Positions 9,164 to 17,627 of a stretch of 64,000 nt of DNA are shown here, one piece after another. The stretch comes from Flavobacterium orientale (GTDB lineage Bacteria; Bacteroidota; Bacteroidia; Flavobacteriales; Flavobacteriaceae), in NCBI RefSeq assembly GCF_014638005.1, contig NZ_BMFG01000001.1, positions 388,421 to 452,420 on the forward strand. The letters are read 5' to 3'. The position numbers and the translations under genes were made by a program. Each line of letters starts with the position of its first letter. Within the stretch, counting starts at the first letter, position 1. Below the pieces are notes generated by a model that was not told the DNA's origin, made no database searches, and was given only the letters and a program-made list of their open reading frames with translations.

Positions 9164-10411
9164 TTAAGTTTTAATTTGTGTATAATTTGGACAACCTTTT
9201 GAAATCATGTCAGTAATACAATCATCAAAATTGTCATTAAATATTGATCCTGATTTCTGATGACAAAAAGGACAGGAATTAAAATCACCGTTAGCATCCA
9301 AATAAAAACTTCTATTTCCTGAAGCATAACAACCCTGTCTTCTTTGATAATAGCCATGATAGCTTATTAAAGGGAATGATTTATTATCAGAATTATAATT
9401 CATGTTAAAGTAAAAATCATCTAACAAAGCGGTTTTTTCATTTGATAGCACTACATTTTTATCAGTATAATGGCCAACTTCTTTTGGTTCTAATAATTGA
9501 ATAAAAGAAACACCCCATTCTTTTGCTAGTTTTGCATAAGAAATTAAGTTTTCGGTAGATGTAAATTCATTAGTAACACAAATACTCAAAGCAACAACTA
9601 GGTTGTTATTTATTGCATTTTTGACACCTTCTTTTGCCCAATAAAAAGCATCTTTATAACCTCTGAATGTATTATGTTTTTCCGGATCAAAATGATCTAA
9701 ACTTATAAAAACTCCGGTTAATCCACCGAGGTGTAGATTTTTGGCATTTTCATCAGTTAGTTTAAAGCCAGAAGTTAACACCCAAAAATCGGTGTTTTTT
9801 TTATCACAATGTTCTAAAATTTCTAAAATAGCAGCAATACGAAGTAAGGGTTCGCCGCCGGTTAAGTGTATTTGACTTACTCCCTTTTGTTGAATTTTTG
9901 TAATGTTTGACACAATTACTTCAGTAGAAAGATTGTCTTTAGTATTTAAATTTTCCCATTCATAACAATGTTCACATCGTAACGAACATTTTTTTGTAAT
10001 AGAAACATAGGCATTAATAAATTGATTTACTTTTTTTTTCATTGGAATTATCCGGTTCATTTCCGAAGCAATAAAATTTTGAAAGGAATTGCCATTCCAA
10101 CCCGGAGTATAAAGCCCCCAGTAATATCGATTATTTAAATGAATTAATTTAAAAAGGCGGTGTTCGCCAATTGCTTTTCTCCTTTTTTTGTCTAATCTAA
10201 GCGGTACATAAATCCAATGCCAAGGATTTCGATAGTTTTTTATTGCAATTTTAAAAATGGTTATTCGAAATAAAATTTCAATCCATTCTTTTTTTAAGCC
10301 GGTTATTATATTTCTGCTTTTTTTAATTGAGGCAATTTGGGGTTGATTCAAAATGGATTTTGTATCATTTTGAGTTAAAACAAGCTGATTGTATTTTGGA
10401 TAGTTAATCAT
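9164..10411 (-). CDS. Radical SAM/SPASM domain protein
   Basis: A 415-residue radical S-adenosylmethionine enzyme. The 4Fe-4S motif is C142-SLR-C146-EH-C149, and the GGEP motif is at 185-188. The C terminus has five further cysteines (361, 380, 383, 398, 407), with C361-x18-C380-x2-C383, as in SPASM domains that bind auxiliary clusters. The first ~130 residues are an N-terminal extension with aromatic, basic sequence (NPWHWIYVPLRLDKK). SPASM enzymes usually modify ribosomal peptides or proteins, but no small precursor-peptide gene is visible beside it. The start codon overlaps the end of the upstream lipoprotein gene by 8 bases, and the hydroxylase follows after 4 bases. Substrate unknown. 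Confidence 0.9.
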   Translation of the reverse strand: MINYPKYNQLVLTQNDTKSILNQPQIASIKKSRNIITGLKKEWIEILFRITIFKIAIKNYRNPWHWIYVPLRLDKKRRKAIGEHRLFKLIHLNNRYYWGLYTPGWNGNSFQNFIASEMNRIIPMKKKVNQFINAYVSITKKCSLRCEHCYEWENLNTKDNLSTEVIVSNITKIQQKGVSQIHLTGGEPLLRIAAILEILEHCDKKNTDFWVLTSGFKLTDENAKNLHLGGLTGVFISLDHFDPEKHNTFRGYKDAFYWAKEGVKNAINNNLVVALSICVTNEFTSTENLISYAKLAKEWGVSFIQLLEPKEVGHYTDKNVVLSNEKTALLDDFYFNMNYNSDNKSFPLISYHGYYQRRQGCYASGNRSFYLDANGDFNSCPFCHQKSGSIFNDNFDDCITDMISKGCPNYTQIKT

Positions 10412-12092
10412 TTAAAGTAACCATTTGCTTTTGTTTTAAATTGTTTATGAAATGTAAATATTCGTTTTTTGAATAGATAGAAAGAGCTCCATCTTGTTTA
10501 AACTTTTTTAATTGCTTCACTTTAGGTTTGCCTTTATAATCTCTGATGTATTCATAGTAACCTCTATTTTTTAGAAAGACACTTTCTTTTTCCGATGTTG
10601 AGTTGCTTTCTTTGTCGAAAGTGACAATCACTTCATTTCCAATATTGGGTTGTATCAATCTTTGTTGATCTTCAAAAAGTAATAAATTTTTAACATCAAT
10701 ACCTTTTTCATCTATGGCAGAACTAGGGTTGTATTTTTTCACAATCAGATTTTCATTCTGACTGAAATCAATTGCTGCATAATCAACTTCCCAAAACATG
10801 AATCCACATTCTAATTTTATTTCAACTGTATTTTTTTCTAATTCATTTAAATCCAGCGGTACAATTATGTCCCGAAATGCCATCGGACCAACCGGATATA
10901 TCCGATCAATTATTTTCCATTCATCATTAATTTTTATAGAAATTGTCAGCGGAATTCCTTGATTGTTCTGCCAAGAGATGTTTTTTTCAGCAGGAATTTT
11001 ACTTTGACTTTTTTGAAATTTGTTATAATAAGAACCAAAATGTTCATTAAATTTTCCATAAATCAAATCAAGCCAATAAGTGTTTTTTGTAGTTATAAGT
11101 AACTTGGCTTTAGAACTGCTGGTGGTCTTATCAAATTTTAATTCTAGTGAATTAAATTCGGAATTAGAGTCATAATTATCAAAAGAAAAGCAAATGTTGT
11201 CTTTTTTAGTAAGTGTGTTTAAATCTATGTCTCTGCTGTCATTAATTAATTGAATAGGACTTTCTTTTTTTGAAACACTGTGAAGATTTCCATTTTGATC
11301 TATAAATACATCGATGTTGCTAGTGTGATTCACAACAATTAGTTCAACTAAATCAGTGTGTTGAATTTCCATCAATTCATTTGTAATTTTAATTACAAAT
11401 TCATTTGAATTAGAACTATAATTGGGAAGTTTTATAAAGTCATCTCTTTCTAAAGTTGGCAAAATAGCACCGGGATATAACTCACCCACAAACTCAAAAG
11501 TTTCTCCGTTTTTGACATAAACAAATGGACATGAACTTTTTGTAGCTGCAATGATAATTGCAATAACGGCAATAGTTCCAAACGTAAATCCTAAAACGTT
11601 TAACAATGTTCTCCCACTATCCTTATCATATACTTCTACTTTTTCAATTTGATCGTAAGGAATTGTTATTGATTTACCAACTTCAAAAGGGATTTCTTGA
11701 GAAGTATAAAAATGTACCTCATTTGTTTTTATTACTTTCTTTTTATCATACTGATAGGCACTTTTCTTCTTGGTAGGGTTGTATAATAAATGCTTTTTTG
11801 AAATAGAATCTATTTCTCCCTCAATACTTTTATTATCTTCATTTAAAACGATATTCTTTAGGTGAAAATCATTGTTGTTTGTGTGCAATACAACATATTT
11901 TTCATTTTTGTTGATGGTGTTATAGTTTTCCGAGAAATTTTCAGAACTTGTTGGAAGGTTTTTGACGTTGTAATAGGAGCATGAAATAACTAAATTTAAA
12001 AAAATAATTACTTGAAACCATGCTACAATCTGATGGTGATTTTTAATTTTTTTTATCAGATTTTGATTTGTTGATATCTTTATATTTTTCAT
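10404..12092 (-). CDS. Large lipoprotein with CPF-VYV domain, function unknown
   Basis: A 562-residue predicted lipoprotein. The export signal is long: a polar, basic N terminus, a hydrophobic core at about 22-35, and lipobox LVISC with Cys38. Residues 65-155 form a strand-rich domain. A hydrophobic segment follows (about 162-184), then the motif SSCPFVYV (Cys188), GELYPGAI and LERDDFIKLP. I have the impression that this block recurs in uncharacterised Bacteroidetes proteins, but I know no function. The C-terminal half is strand-rich with a Lys/Tyr-rich end. It is the first gene of the operon with the radical SAM protein (8-base overlap) and the hydroxylase. A lipid anchor plus an internal membrane-like segment is unusual. 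Confidence 0.8.
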   Translation of the reverse strand: MKNIKISTNQNLIKKIKNHHQIVAWFQVIIFLNLVISCSYYNVKNLPTSSENFSENYNTINKNEKYVVLHTNNNDFHLKNIVLNEDNKSIEGEIDSISKKHLLYNPTKKKSAYQYDKKKVIKTNEVHFYTSQEIPFEVGKSITIPYDQIEKVEVYDKDSGRTLLNVLGFTFGTIAVIAIIIAATKSSCPFVYVKNGETFEFVGELYPGAILPTLERDDFIKLPNYSSNSNEFVIKITNELMEIQHTDLVELIVVNHTSNIDVFIDQNGNLHSVSKKESPIQLINDSRDIDLNTLTKKDNICFSFDNYDSNSEFNSLELKFDKTTSSSKAKLLITTKNTYWLDLIYGKFNEHFGSYYNKFQKSQSKIPAEKNISWQNNQGIPLTISIKINDEWKIIDRIYPVGPMAFRDIIVPLDLNELEKNTVEIKLECGFMFWEVDYAAIDFSQNENLIVKKYNPSSAIDEKGIDVKNLLLFEDQQRLIQPNIGNEVIVTFDKESNSTSEKESVFLKNRGYYEYIRDYKGKPKVKQLKKFKQDGALSIYSKNEYLHFINNLKQKQMVTLND

Positions 12093-12235
12093 AAAATATT
12101 ATTTTAAGTTTAAATAATGTGTTAAAAATAAAAGATTCGGAGTGATTAAATTTACAAAATATAATAATTCACCATGTCAATTTAATATAAATTATATAGA
12201 AATTGCTATTTTTTCAATCAATTTTGAGAATTATA

Positions 12236-13021
12236 TTACCTTTTTTTTGGAGTAAATTTAAAGGTTTCCGGCTTCGTATTAATTTTAGGCAGACTCGCTT
12301 CTTCCGTTTTGCTTGAAGGTTCAATCAATTGATTTAGTTCATTAATTTCAGCTTCTGATAAATCACGATATCTTCCAACCGGAATATCTAAAGAAATATT
12401 GATAATTCGAATGCGTTTTAAAGCCGTAACTTCATATCCCAAATACTCACACATTCGTCTGATTTGTCGATTTAAACCTTGCGTTAAAACAATTTTAAAA
12501 ACAAATTTACTAATCTGTTCTACTTTACATTTTCGAGTAACGGTATCTAAAATCGGTACGCCATTTCCCATTCGTTGGATGAATCTATCGGTTATGGGCT
12601 TGTCAACGGTGACAATATATTCTTTTTCGTGATTGTTTCTTGCACGAAGAATTTTATTTACAATATCACCATCATTTGTCATAAAAATCAAACCTTCACT
12701 GGCTTTATCCAGCCGTCCGATTGGAAAAATTCGTTCAGGATAATTGATATAATCAACTATATTATTTCGAACTGTTTGATTGGTGGTACATTCTATGCCG
12801 GCCGGTTTGTTAAAAGCCAAATAAACAGGTTTTTCTCTGTTTTCACGAATCAGTTTGCCATCTACTCTGATTTCATCAGCTTCGCTAATTTTTGTACCCA
12901 TTTCAGGAACTATTCCATTGATGGTTACTCTTCCTTCTGAAATTAATTTGTCAGCTTCTCTTCGTGAACAATACCCCGATTCGGATAAAAATTTATTGAT
13001 TCGTTTTCCTGAATTTTCCAT
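12236..13021 (-). CDS. rluF: 23S rRNA pseudouridine synthase, RluF/RsuA family
   Basis: Isomerises a uridine of 23S rRNA (U2604 in E. coli RluF) to pseudouridine. The S4 RNA-binding domain is at residues 6-50 (INKFLSESGYCSRREADKLI). The catalytic motif GRLDKASEGL carries the active-site Asp, and GLNRQIRRMC is the C-terminal family signature. The tail (PKINTKPETFKFTPKKR) is basic and probably disordered. The sequence resembles RluF more than RluB or RsuA, but these paralogues are hard to separate. A TACCTTTG box at 13034-13027 ends only 6 bases before the ATG, so the message may be nearly leaderless. Confidence 0.9.
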   Translation of the reverse strand: MENSGKRINKFLSESGYCSRREADKLISEGRVTINGIVPEMGTKISEADEIRVDGKLIRENREKPVYLAFNKPAGIECTTNQTVRNNIVDYINYPERIFPIGRLDKASEGLIFMTNDGDIVNKILRARNNHEKEYIVTVDKPITDRFIQRMGNGVPILDTVTRKCKVEQISKFVFKIVLTQGLNRQIRRMCEYLGYEVTALKRIRIINISLDIPVGRYRDLSEAEINELNQLIEPSSKTEEASLPKINTKPETFKFTPKKR

Positions 13022-13134
13022 GATGGCAAAGGTAACTTTTATTCATTAATTTATGAAAATCAATTTTTTAGATTGTGTTTATAAAATTATTAAATTGCAA
13101 TGATTTTAAAATCAAAAAATTAATTCCGAATTGA

Positions 13135-14811
13135 ATGATTAGGACTGCTTTTTTTATTGTTTTATTATTTTGGATTTCTGATTCGTTTGGTCAAAATCGA
13201 AAGGGACAATTTCATTTAAACCAATCAAGTGAAACGCACGAATTATTTGTGCGATTTTCAGCTTCGGTAGATTTTTCAAACGAAGATTATAATGCTATTG
13301 CAAAAAATCATATTCCGGGTTTCGAAACCTTGCAGAATGAATTTTCCATTTCTTTAGAAAAAGGAATTTTAATGGAAGAGGAGACACTTTACCGAATGGA
13401 ACAAAATGCGTTACAGCTTAATAACGACGACGGTTCGATAAAAATTTTAAAAAATATTTTAAAGGTAAACATTTCAAACCCAACCAATGAGCGACTTCTG
13501 GAACTCGCTACAAAATTGGAAGAATTATCAAACGTTGACTATTGTAGTCTCATCTCACTCGAACCCATTCGACCACCTTTTGATATTATGCCGGTTACTC
13601 CAAATTTTGAAGCAAATCAAAATTATATTGCAGCAAATCCTGGAGTAAATATGCAACATGCTTGGAATTTGGGATTAATCGGAAGCGGTATCAAAATCAG
13701 AAATGTAGAATACGGATTCAATAAAAATCATGAAGAATTCCATCAGATTAATGCTTTTTTAGCTGCAGGAATGACGGTCAATTCGAATGCTTCTGTTGAT
13801 TATACAGAACATGGTACTGCTGTTTTTGGAATTGTTTATGCTCATAAAGGCAATTATGGCGTTTCCGGAATGGCACATGGAGCAACTGAAATGATTTTGT
13901 TTCCGGAGTGGCAACAAACGGGTTATAATCGAATTTTTGCGATATCACAATCCATTCAAAACTCTTCGCCTGGAGATATTATTATTTTTGAAATGCAAAC
14001 CGGCGGTCAAAACGATCAATTTGTTCCGGCAGAATATAACAATGTGGTTTGGGATTTAACATTGGCCGCCTCCAATAGTGGAATTATTATAGTTGCAGCA
14101 GCCGGTAACGGAAACCAAAATTTGAATTCAGCTTTTTATCAACCTTATATGAATCGTGGCGATAGTGGTGCCATAATTGTTGGAGCAGGAACTTCAACTT
14201 TGGCTCACAATAAATTGTGGTACAGTACTCATGGCACAAGAGTAGATGTTCAAGCTTGGGGTGAAAATGTTTATACAACAGGTTATGGCGATGCTGTGGT
14301 AATTGGAAATGATTTCAACCAGCGATATACCAATTTTGCAGGAACAAGCTCTGCAACTCCAATTGTTGCCTCTTGTGCGATTGTTTTACAATCTTATCAT
14401 CATTCCTTAAATGGAAACTATTTGACCGGTCCGCAAATGAGGGAATTATTAAAAGTCACAGGAATCGCTCAGGGAAATCCGGGGGCTGGTGCTATTGGTC
14501 CGATTCCAAATATGCAAACCGCTATTCAAAAGATATACGATGATTATGTGTTGTTGAATTTAGATGCGAATGAACTAACCAATTTTTCAGTTTTTCCAAA
14601 TCCCGCTTCTGATAAAATTACTTTGATGGTTTCAAATGATTTGACAAAAAATGCACAAATAGAAATTTTCAATTCATTAGGTCAGAAAGTGTATCAGTCG
14701 TTAGTGCCTGATTCAAGAGAAATCAATATTTCCGGATATAATTCAGGGGTTTATTTTTTGAAGATATCTGATGGAAAATACGCAACCGTTAAAAAAATTA
14801 GTAAGCATTAG
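13135..14811 (+). CDS. Secreted subtilisin-like (S8) protease with type IX sorting domain
   Basis: A 558-residue exported protein with a signal peptide ending near SFGQ (20), a pro-region to about 165, an S8 catalytic domain and a C-terminal T9SS type A sorting domain (VFPNPASDKITL ... GVYFLKISDG). Catalytic positions visible are His226 (EHGTAV), the oxyanion Asn325 (AAAGNGN) and Ser405 (GTSSATP). At the place of the catalytic Asp (usually D-x-G) the sequence has Glu192 (NVEYGFNKNHEEF). I recall a similar Glu in a minor S8 subfamily, so it may be active with an altered triad. The gene overlaps the convergent hydrolase gene by 14 bases, leaving no room for a terminator. Confidence 0.9.
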   Translation: MIRTAFFIVLLFWISDSFGQNRKGQFHLNQSSETHELFVRFSASVDFSNEDYNAIAKNHIPGFETLQNEFSISLEKGILMEEETLYRMEQNALQLNNDDGSIKILKNILKVNISNPTNERLLELATKLEELSNVDYCSLISLEPIRPPFDIMPVTPNFEANQNYIAANPGVNMQHAWNLGLIGSGIKIRNVEYGFNKNHEEFHQINAFLAAGMTVNSNASVDYTEHGTAVFGIVYAHKGNYGVSGMAHGATEMILFPEWQQTGYNRIFAISQSIQNSSPGDIIIFEMQTGGQNDQFVPAEYNNVVWDLTLAASNSGIIIVAAAGNGNQNLNSAFYQPYMNRGDSGAIIVGAGTSTLAHNKLWYSTHGTRVDVQAWGENVYTTGYGDAVVIGNDFNQRYTNFAGTSSATPIVASCAIVLQSYHHSLNGNYLTGPQMRELLKVTGIAQGNPGAGAIGPIPNMQTAIQKIYDDYVLLNLDANELTNFSVFPNPASDKITLMVSNDLTKNAQIEIFNSLGQKVYQSLVPDSREINISGYNSGVYFLKISDGKYATVKKISKH

Positions 14812-15658
14812 ATTCGTTATCAAATAGGTAGTTATAGATTTTTTGATACATTTTTTCATCGTGCATGCTATGACCCAAACCTTGGGTTTCAATGAAAATT
14901 GCATTTTTCCAACTGCTTATAATTTTCTGACTTTCTTTAAATGATACCACATCATCTTCTGTGTCATGAGCCACAATTCCTGATATTTCAATAGTTGAAG
15001 CCATTTTTGCACCACTAAAATCGATAATTTTCAATTTGAATTTTTCTTCAAAATAGTTTTCCAATTGTTTTGAAACACGGTTGTTTAAACCTAAAATTCT
15101 TTTAAAATTAAAAATCAAAACATCCAAATCAGAAGGAGAACCTATTAAAATTAATTTTTTTATTGATTCAGGTTTGTAAAAATGTTGGTGAAATAAACAG
15201 GCAGAACCACCAATGGAATGTCCGATTATAATAGAGGGTTCAAAATGTTTCACAACTACATCGATGAAAGAAGCATATTTTGGCACATTGAATTCCACTC
15301 CATTTGATAAACCGTGAGCCGGACCGTCAAGTGCAATTAAGGTGCTCCCTGATTTTTGCAAATGATGAATCAGAGGTTCCCAACGCGAAGCATTACTTTC
15401 CCAACCATGAACTAAAATAATTTTAGTAGCATTTCCCGCCCAAACATATACCGGAAATTTGTGATTTTCTAATTCAAAAAAATCAAAAGAAGCTTGTTTT
15501 AAAATGGTAGGCAAATTTTCATTTTGTAGTCTTCCGGCTCTTGGAGTACTAAAAAATGTATAGGCAATTTCTTTGGCTTTTTTGGGATAGATATAGCTCA
15601 AAAGATTTATAAAATTGCCAATGCAAAAAATAACGACCGAATTAAAAAATTGTTTCAT
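14798..15658 (-). CDS. Alpha/beta hydrolase
   Basis: A 286-residue alpha/beta-hydrolase fold protein. The nucleophile elbow is GHSIGGS with Ser148. The oxyanion region is VHGWESNASRW. The acid is probably D235 or D236 (VAHDTEDDVV), and the base is His263 (GLGHSMHD). The hydrophobic N terminus (residues 5-22) could be a membrane anchor. Substrate unknown; an esterase or lysophospholipase role is possible. The start codon lies directly after the T-tract of the terminator that ends the upstream nif3-DUF164 transcript, so expression may depend on readthrough or on a start further downstream. Its 3' end overlaps the convergent S8 protease gene by 14 bases. Confidence 0.88.
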   Translation of the reverse strand: MKQFFNSVVIFCIGNFINLLSYIYPKKAKEIAYTFFSTPRAGRLQNENLPTILKQASFDFFELENHKFPVYVWAGNATKIILVHGWESNASRWEPLIHHLQKSGSTLIALDGPAHGLSNGVEFNVPKYASFIDVVVKHFEPSIIIGHSIGGSACLFHQHFYKPESIKKLILIGSPSDLDVLIFNFKRILGLNNRVSKQLENYFEEKFKLKIIDFSGAKMASTIEISGIVAHDTEDDVVSFKESQKIISSWKNAIFIETQGLGHSMHDEKMYQKIYNYLFDNESNAY

Positions 15659-15660
15659 AA

Positions 15661-15682
15661 AAAAAACCCCGATTGGGGTTTT
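15661..15682 (-). terminator. Intrinsic terminator after the coiled-coil gene
   Basis: AAAACCCC and GGGGTTTT pair around a 4-base loop. On the minus strand the T-run is followed within a few bases by the ATG of the hydrolase gene. Confidence 0.8.
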
Positions 15683-15687
15683 AAAGA

Positions 15688-16467
15688 TTATATGCTTTTA
15701 AATACGCTTTCCATTTTTTCTCTTTCCTCATTGGCTAAAGCAGCATCAACTAAAATTCTACCACTATGTTCGTCAGTGATAATTTTTTTTCTGGCAGCTA
15801 TTTCAACTTGGGTTTGTGGTGGAATGGTAAAGAACGATCCGGCAGAAGCTCCTCTTTCTATAGAAACAACAGCTAATCCGTTTTTAACACTGCTTCTGAT
15901 TCTGTTGTAAGCAGCTAAAATTCTTTCTTCAATTTTACCCTGATATTCCGCAGAAAGGTTCATTAAAAATTCTTCTTCCTTTTGAGTTTCAGACATGATA
16001 TCGCCTAATTCTGCTTTTTTGTGTTCTAAATGATTTTGTTTAGAAGAAAGTTTTTCTGTTGCTTCAGCAATTTGAACTTTCTTAAATTCAGTAGAAGCTT
16101 TCATTTCTTTAATGTGCTTTTCTGCTAACTGAATTTCTAATTCTTGGTATTCAATTTCTTTTGTTAACGAATTGAATTCTCTGTTATTTCTAACGTTTTT
16201 TTGTTGCTCAGTATATTTTTTAATACCTTCTTTATGAGCTTCAATAGCATTTTTCTTTGCTTTAATTTGCTCGTCAATAGTATCTAAATCTACTTTTAAT
16301 TTCTCTGAACGCGATTTCAAACCTGCAACTTCATCTTCTAAATCTTGCACTTCAAGAGGCAATTCTCCTCTGATATTTCTAATTTCGTCTATTCGCGAAT
16401 CAATTAATTGCAAATCATAGAGTGCTCTTAACTTCTCTTCTACACTCATTTCTTTAACGTTTGTCAT
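15688..16467 (-). CDS. DUF164-type (CdsZ/zf-RING_7 family) coiled-coil protein lacking zinc cysteines
   Basis: A 259-residue protein. Residues 10-185 form a long charged coiled coil (heptad-rich, Lys/Glu). The C-terminal segment at about 205-241 (GASAGSFFTIPPQTQVEIA ... SGRILVD) aligns with the zinc ribbon of the family, whose usual form is G-x-C-x-x-C ... IPPQ ... C-x-x-CGRILY. All four cysteines are replaced here, and the protein contains no cysteine at all. The start is 3 bases after the stop of nif3, so the two are cotranscribed, a pairing I associate with many bacteria. Precise role unknown; a link to translation or nucleic acid metabolism is inference. Confidence 0.85.
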   Translation of the reverse strand: MTNVKEMSVEEKLRALYDLQLIDSRIDEIRNIRGELPLEVQDLEDEVAGLKSRSEKLKVDLDTIDEQIKAKKNAIEAHKEGIKKYTEQQKNVRNNREFNSLTKEIEYQELEIQLAEKHIKEMKASTEFKKVQIAEATEKLSSKQNHLEHKKAELGDIMSETQKEEEFLMNLSAEYQGKIEERILAAYNRIRSSVKNGLAVVSIERGASAGSFFTIPPQTQVEIAARKKIITDEHSGRILVDAALANEEREKMESVFKSI

Positions 16468-16470
16468 AAC

Positions 16471-17565
16471 TTAAAAGTACTTAACTGGATTTGTATTTTC
16501 TTCTGATAAAATGATTGCAAAATTAGGAATTTTTTTGATAAGAAAATCAACAATATAATTTTTTGTGTAACGTTCGCTTTCATAATGTCCAATATCTGCT
16601 AAAAGTAACTGATTTTCAGCTTCATAGAATTGGTGGTATTTCAAATCAGCGGTTAAAAAAGCATTGGCTCCTTGTTTTAGGGCTTCTTTTATGGCAAAAC
16701 TCCCTGAACCTCCTAAAACAGCTACTTTCTTTATGTTTTTATTTAAAAAAGTACTATGTCTAATGCTTCCACATTGCATTTTTTCTTTTACCAAATGCAA
16801 AAATTCTGATTCTGAAATTGCTGTTTCCATTTCGCCAATCATCCCTAAACCAATGTTTTGATGTTTGTTTTGCAGTTCATAAATTTCATAAGCTACTTCT
16901 TCATAACAATGATTTTGAAAGAGTGCCTTTAAAATTTTTGATTCCAAATGTTTTTCAAATGTAACTTCTATTTTAATTTCTTCGTTTTCAACAAATTCAA
17001 ATCGTTCGCCAATTTCCGGATTGCTGTTCTCATTTCCTAAATAGGTGCCAATGCCTTTTGAATTAAAACTACAGTCTTCGTAGTTGCCAATGGTTCCTGC
17101 TCCGGCTTCAAAAAGTGCATTTCGCAATTCAATATGATTTTCAGGAATCGTATAGGTCACCAATTTTCGAATAAATTTTTCTTTAGGGACTAATATTTTA
17201 GTGTTTTTTAAACCTAAAGCATTGCAAATAATTTTATTCACTCCTTCTTTATGATTGTCTAAAGCAGTATGAACAGCATAGATGGCAATGTCATTTTTAA
17301 TGGCTTTGATGAGGACTCTTTCCACATAATTTTTTCCGGTTATTTTTTTTAAACCGGAGAATAAAATGGGGTGAAAACAAACAATAAAGTTGCATTTTTT
17401 AGAAATGGCTTCATCAACAACATTTTCTAAGGCATCGTGACAAACCAGTATTCCGGAAATTTCTTGATTTTCATTTCCGGTTAATAAACCGACATTGTCA
17501 AAATCTTCTGCATAAGCCAAAGGAGCTAACTCTTCTAAAACTTGAATAATGTGGTTGAGTTTCAT
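16471..17565 (-). CDS. Nif3-like dinuclear metal centre protein (DUF34)
   Basis: A 364-residue member of the NIF3/YbgI/YqfO family, hexameric proteins with a two-metal site. Metal-ligand regions visible are CFHPILFSG, YAVHTALDNHKEG and, near the C terminus, ADIGHYESERY. The length is that of YqfO-type members, which carry a PII/CutA-like insert in the middle (about residues 120-230). It has been suggested to act as a metallochaperone or GTP cyclohydrolase-like enzyme, but the function is unsettled. A TATCTTTG box at 17606-17599 lies upstream, divergent from lpxK. The next gene follows after 3 bases. Confidence 0.92.
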   Translation of the reverse strand: MKLNHIIQVLEELAPLAYAEDFDNVGLLTGNENQEISGILVCHDALENVVDEAISKKCNFIVCFHPILFSGLKKITGKNYVERVLIKAIKNDIAIYAVHTALDNHKEGVNKIICNALGLKNTKILVPKEKFIRKLVTYTIPENHIELRNALFEAGAGTIGNYEDCSFNSKGIGTYLGNENSNPEIGERFEFVENEEIKIEVTFEKHLESKILKALFQNHCYEEVAYEIYELQNKHQNIGLGMIGEMETAISESEFLHLVKEKMQCGSIRHSTFLNKNIKKVAVLGGSGSFAIKEALKQGANAFLTADLKYHQFYEAENQLLLADIGHYESERYTKNYIVDFLIKKIPNFAIILSEENTNPVKYF

Positions 17566-17598
17566 TGTGGTGTAATTGATGGATTAGTTTATTTCTTT

Positions 17599-17623
17599 CA
17601 AAGATAAAAATTACCTACTTTCG
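17599..17623. promoter_or_regulatory. Divergent -7 boxes for nif3 and lpxK
   Basis: Minus-strand TATCTTTG at 17606-17599 faces nif3. Plus-strand TACTTTCG (one mismatch to TAnnTTTG) at 17616-17623 faces lpxK, whose ATG is 4 bases further on. No good TTG element was found for either. Confidence 0.45.
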
Positions 17624-17627
17624 TACT

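Noticed and set aside
12575..12940. 121-residue plus-strand frame and neighbours opposite rluF
   Set aside because: They are shadows of rluF, which has complete S4 and pseudouridine synthase motifs on the minus strand.
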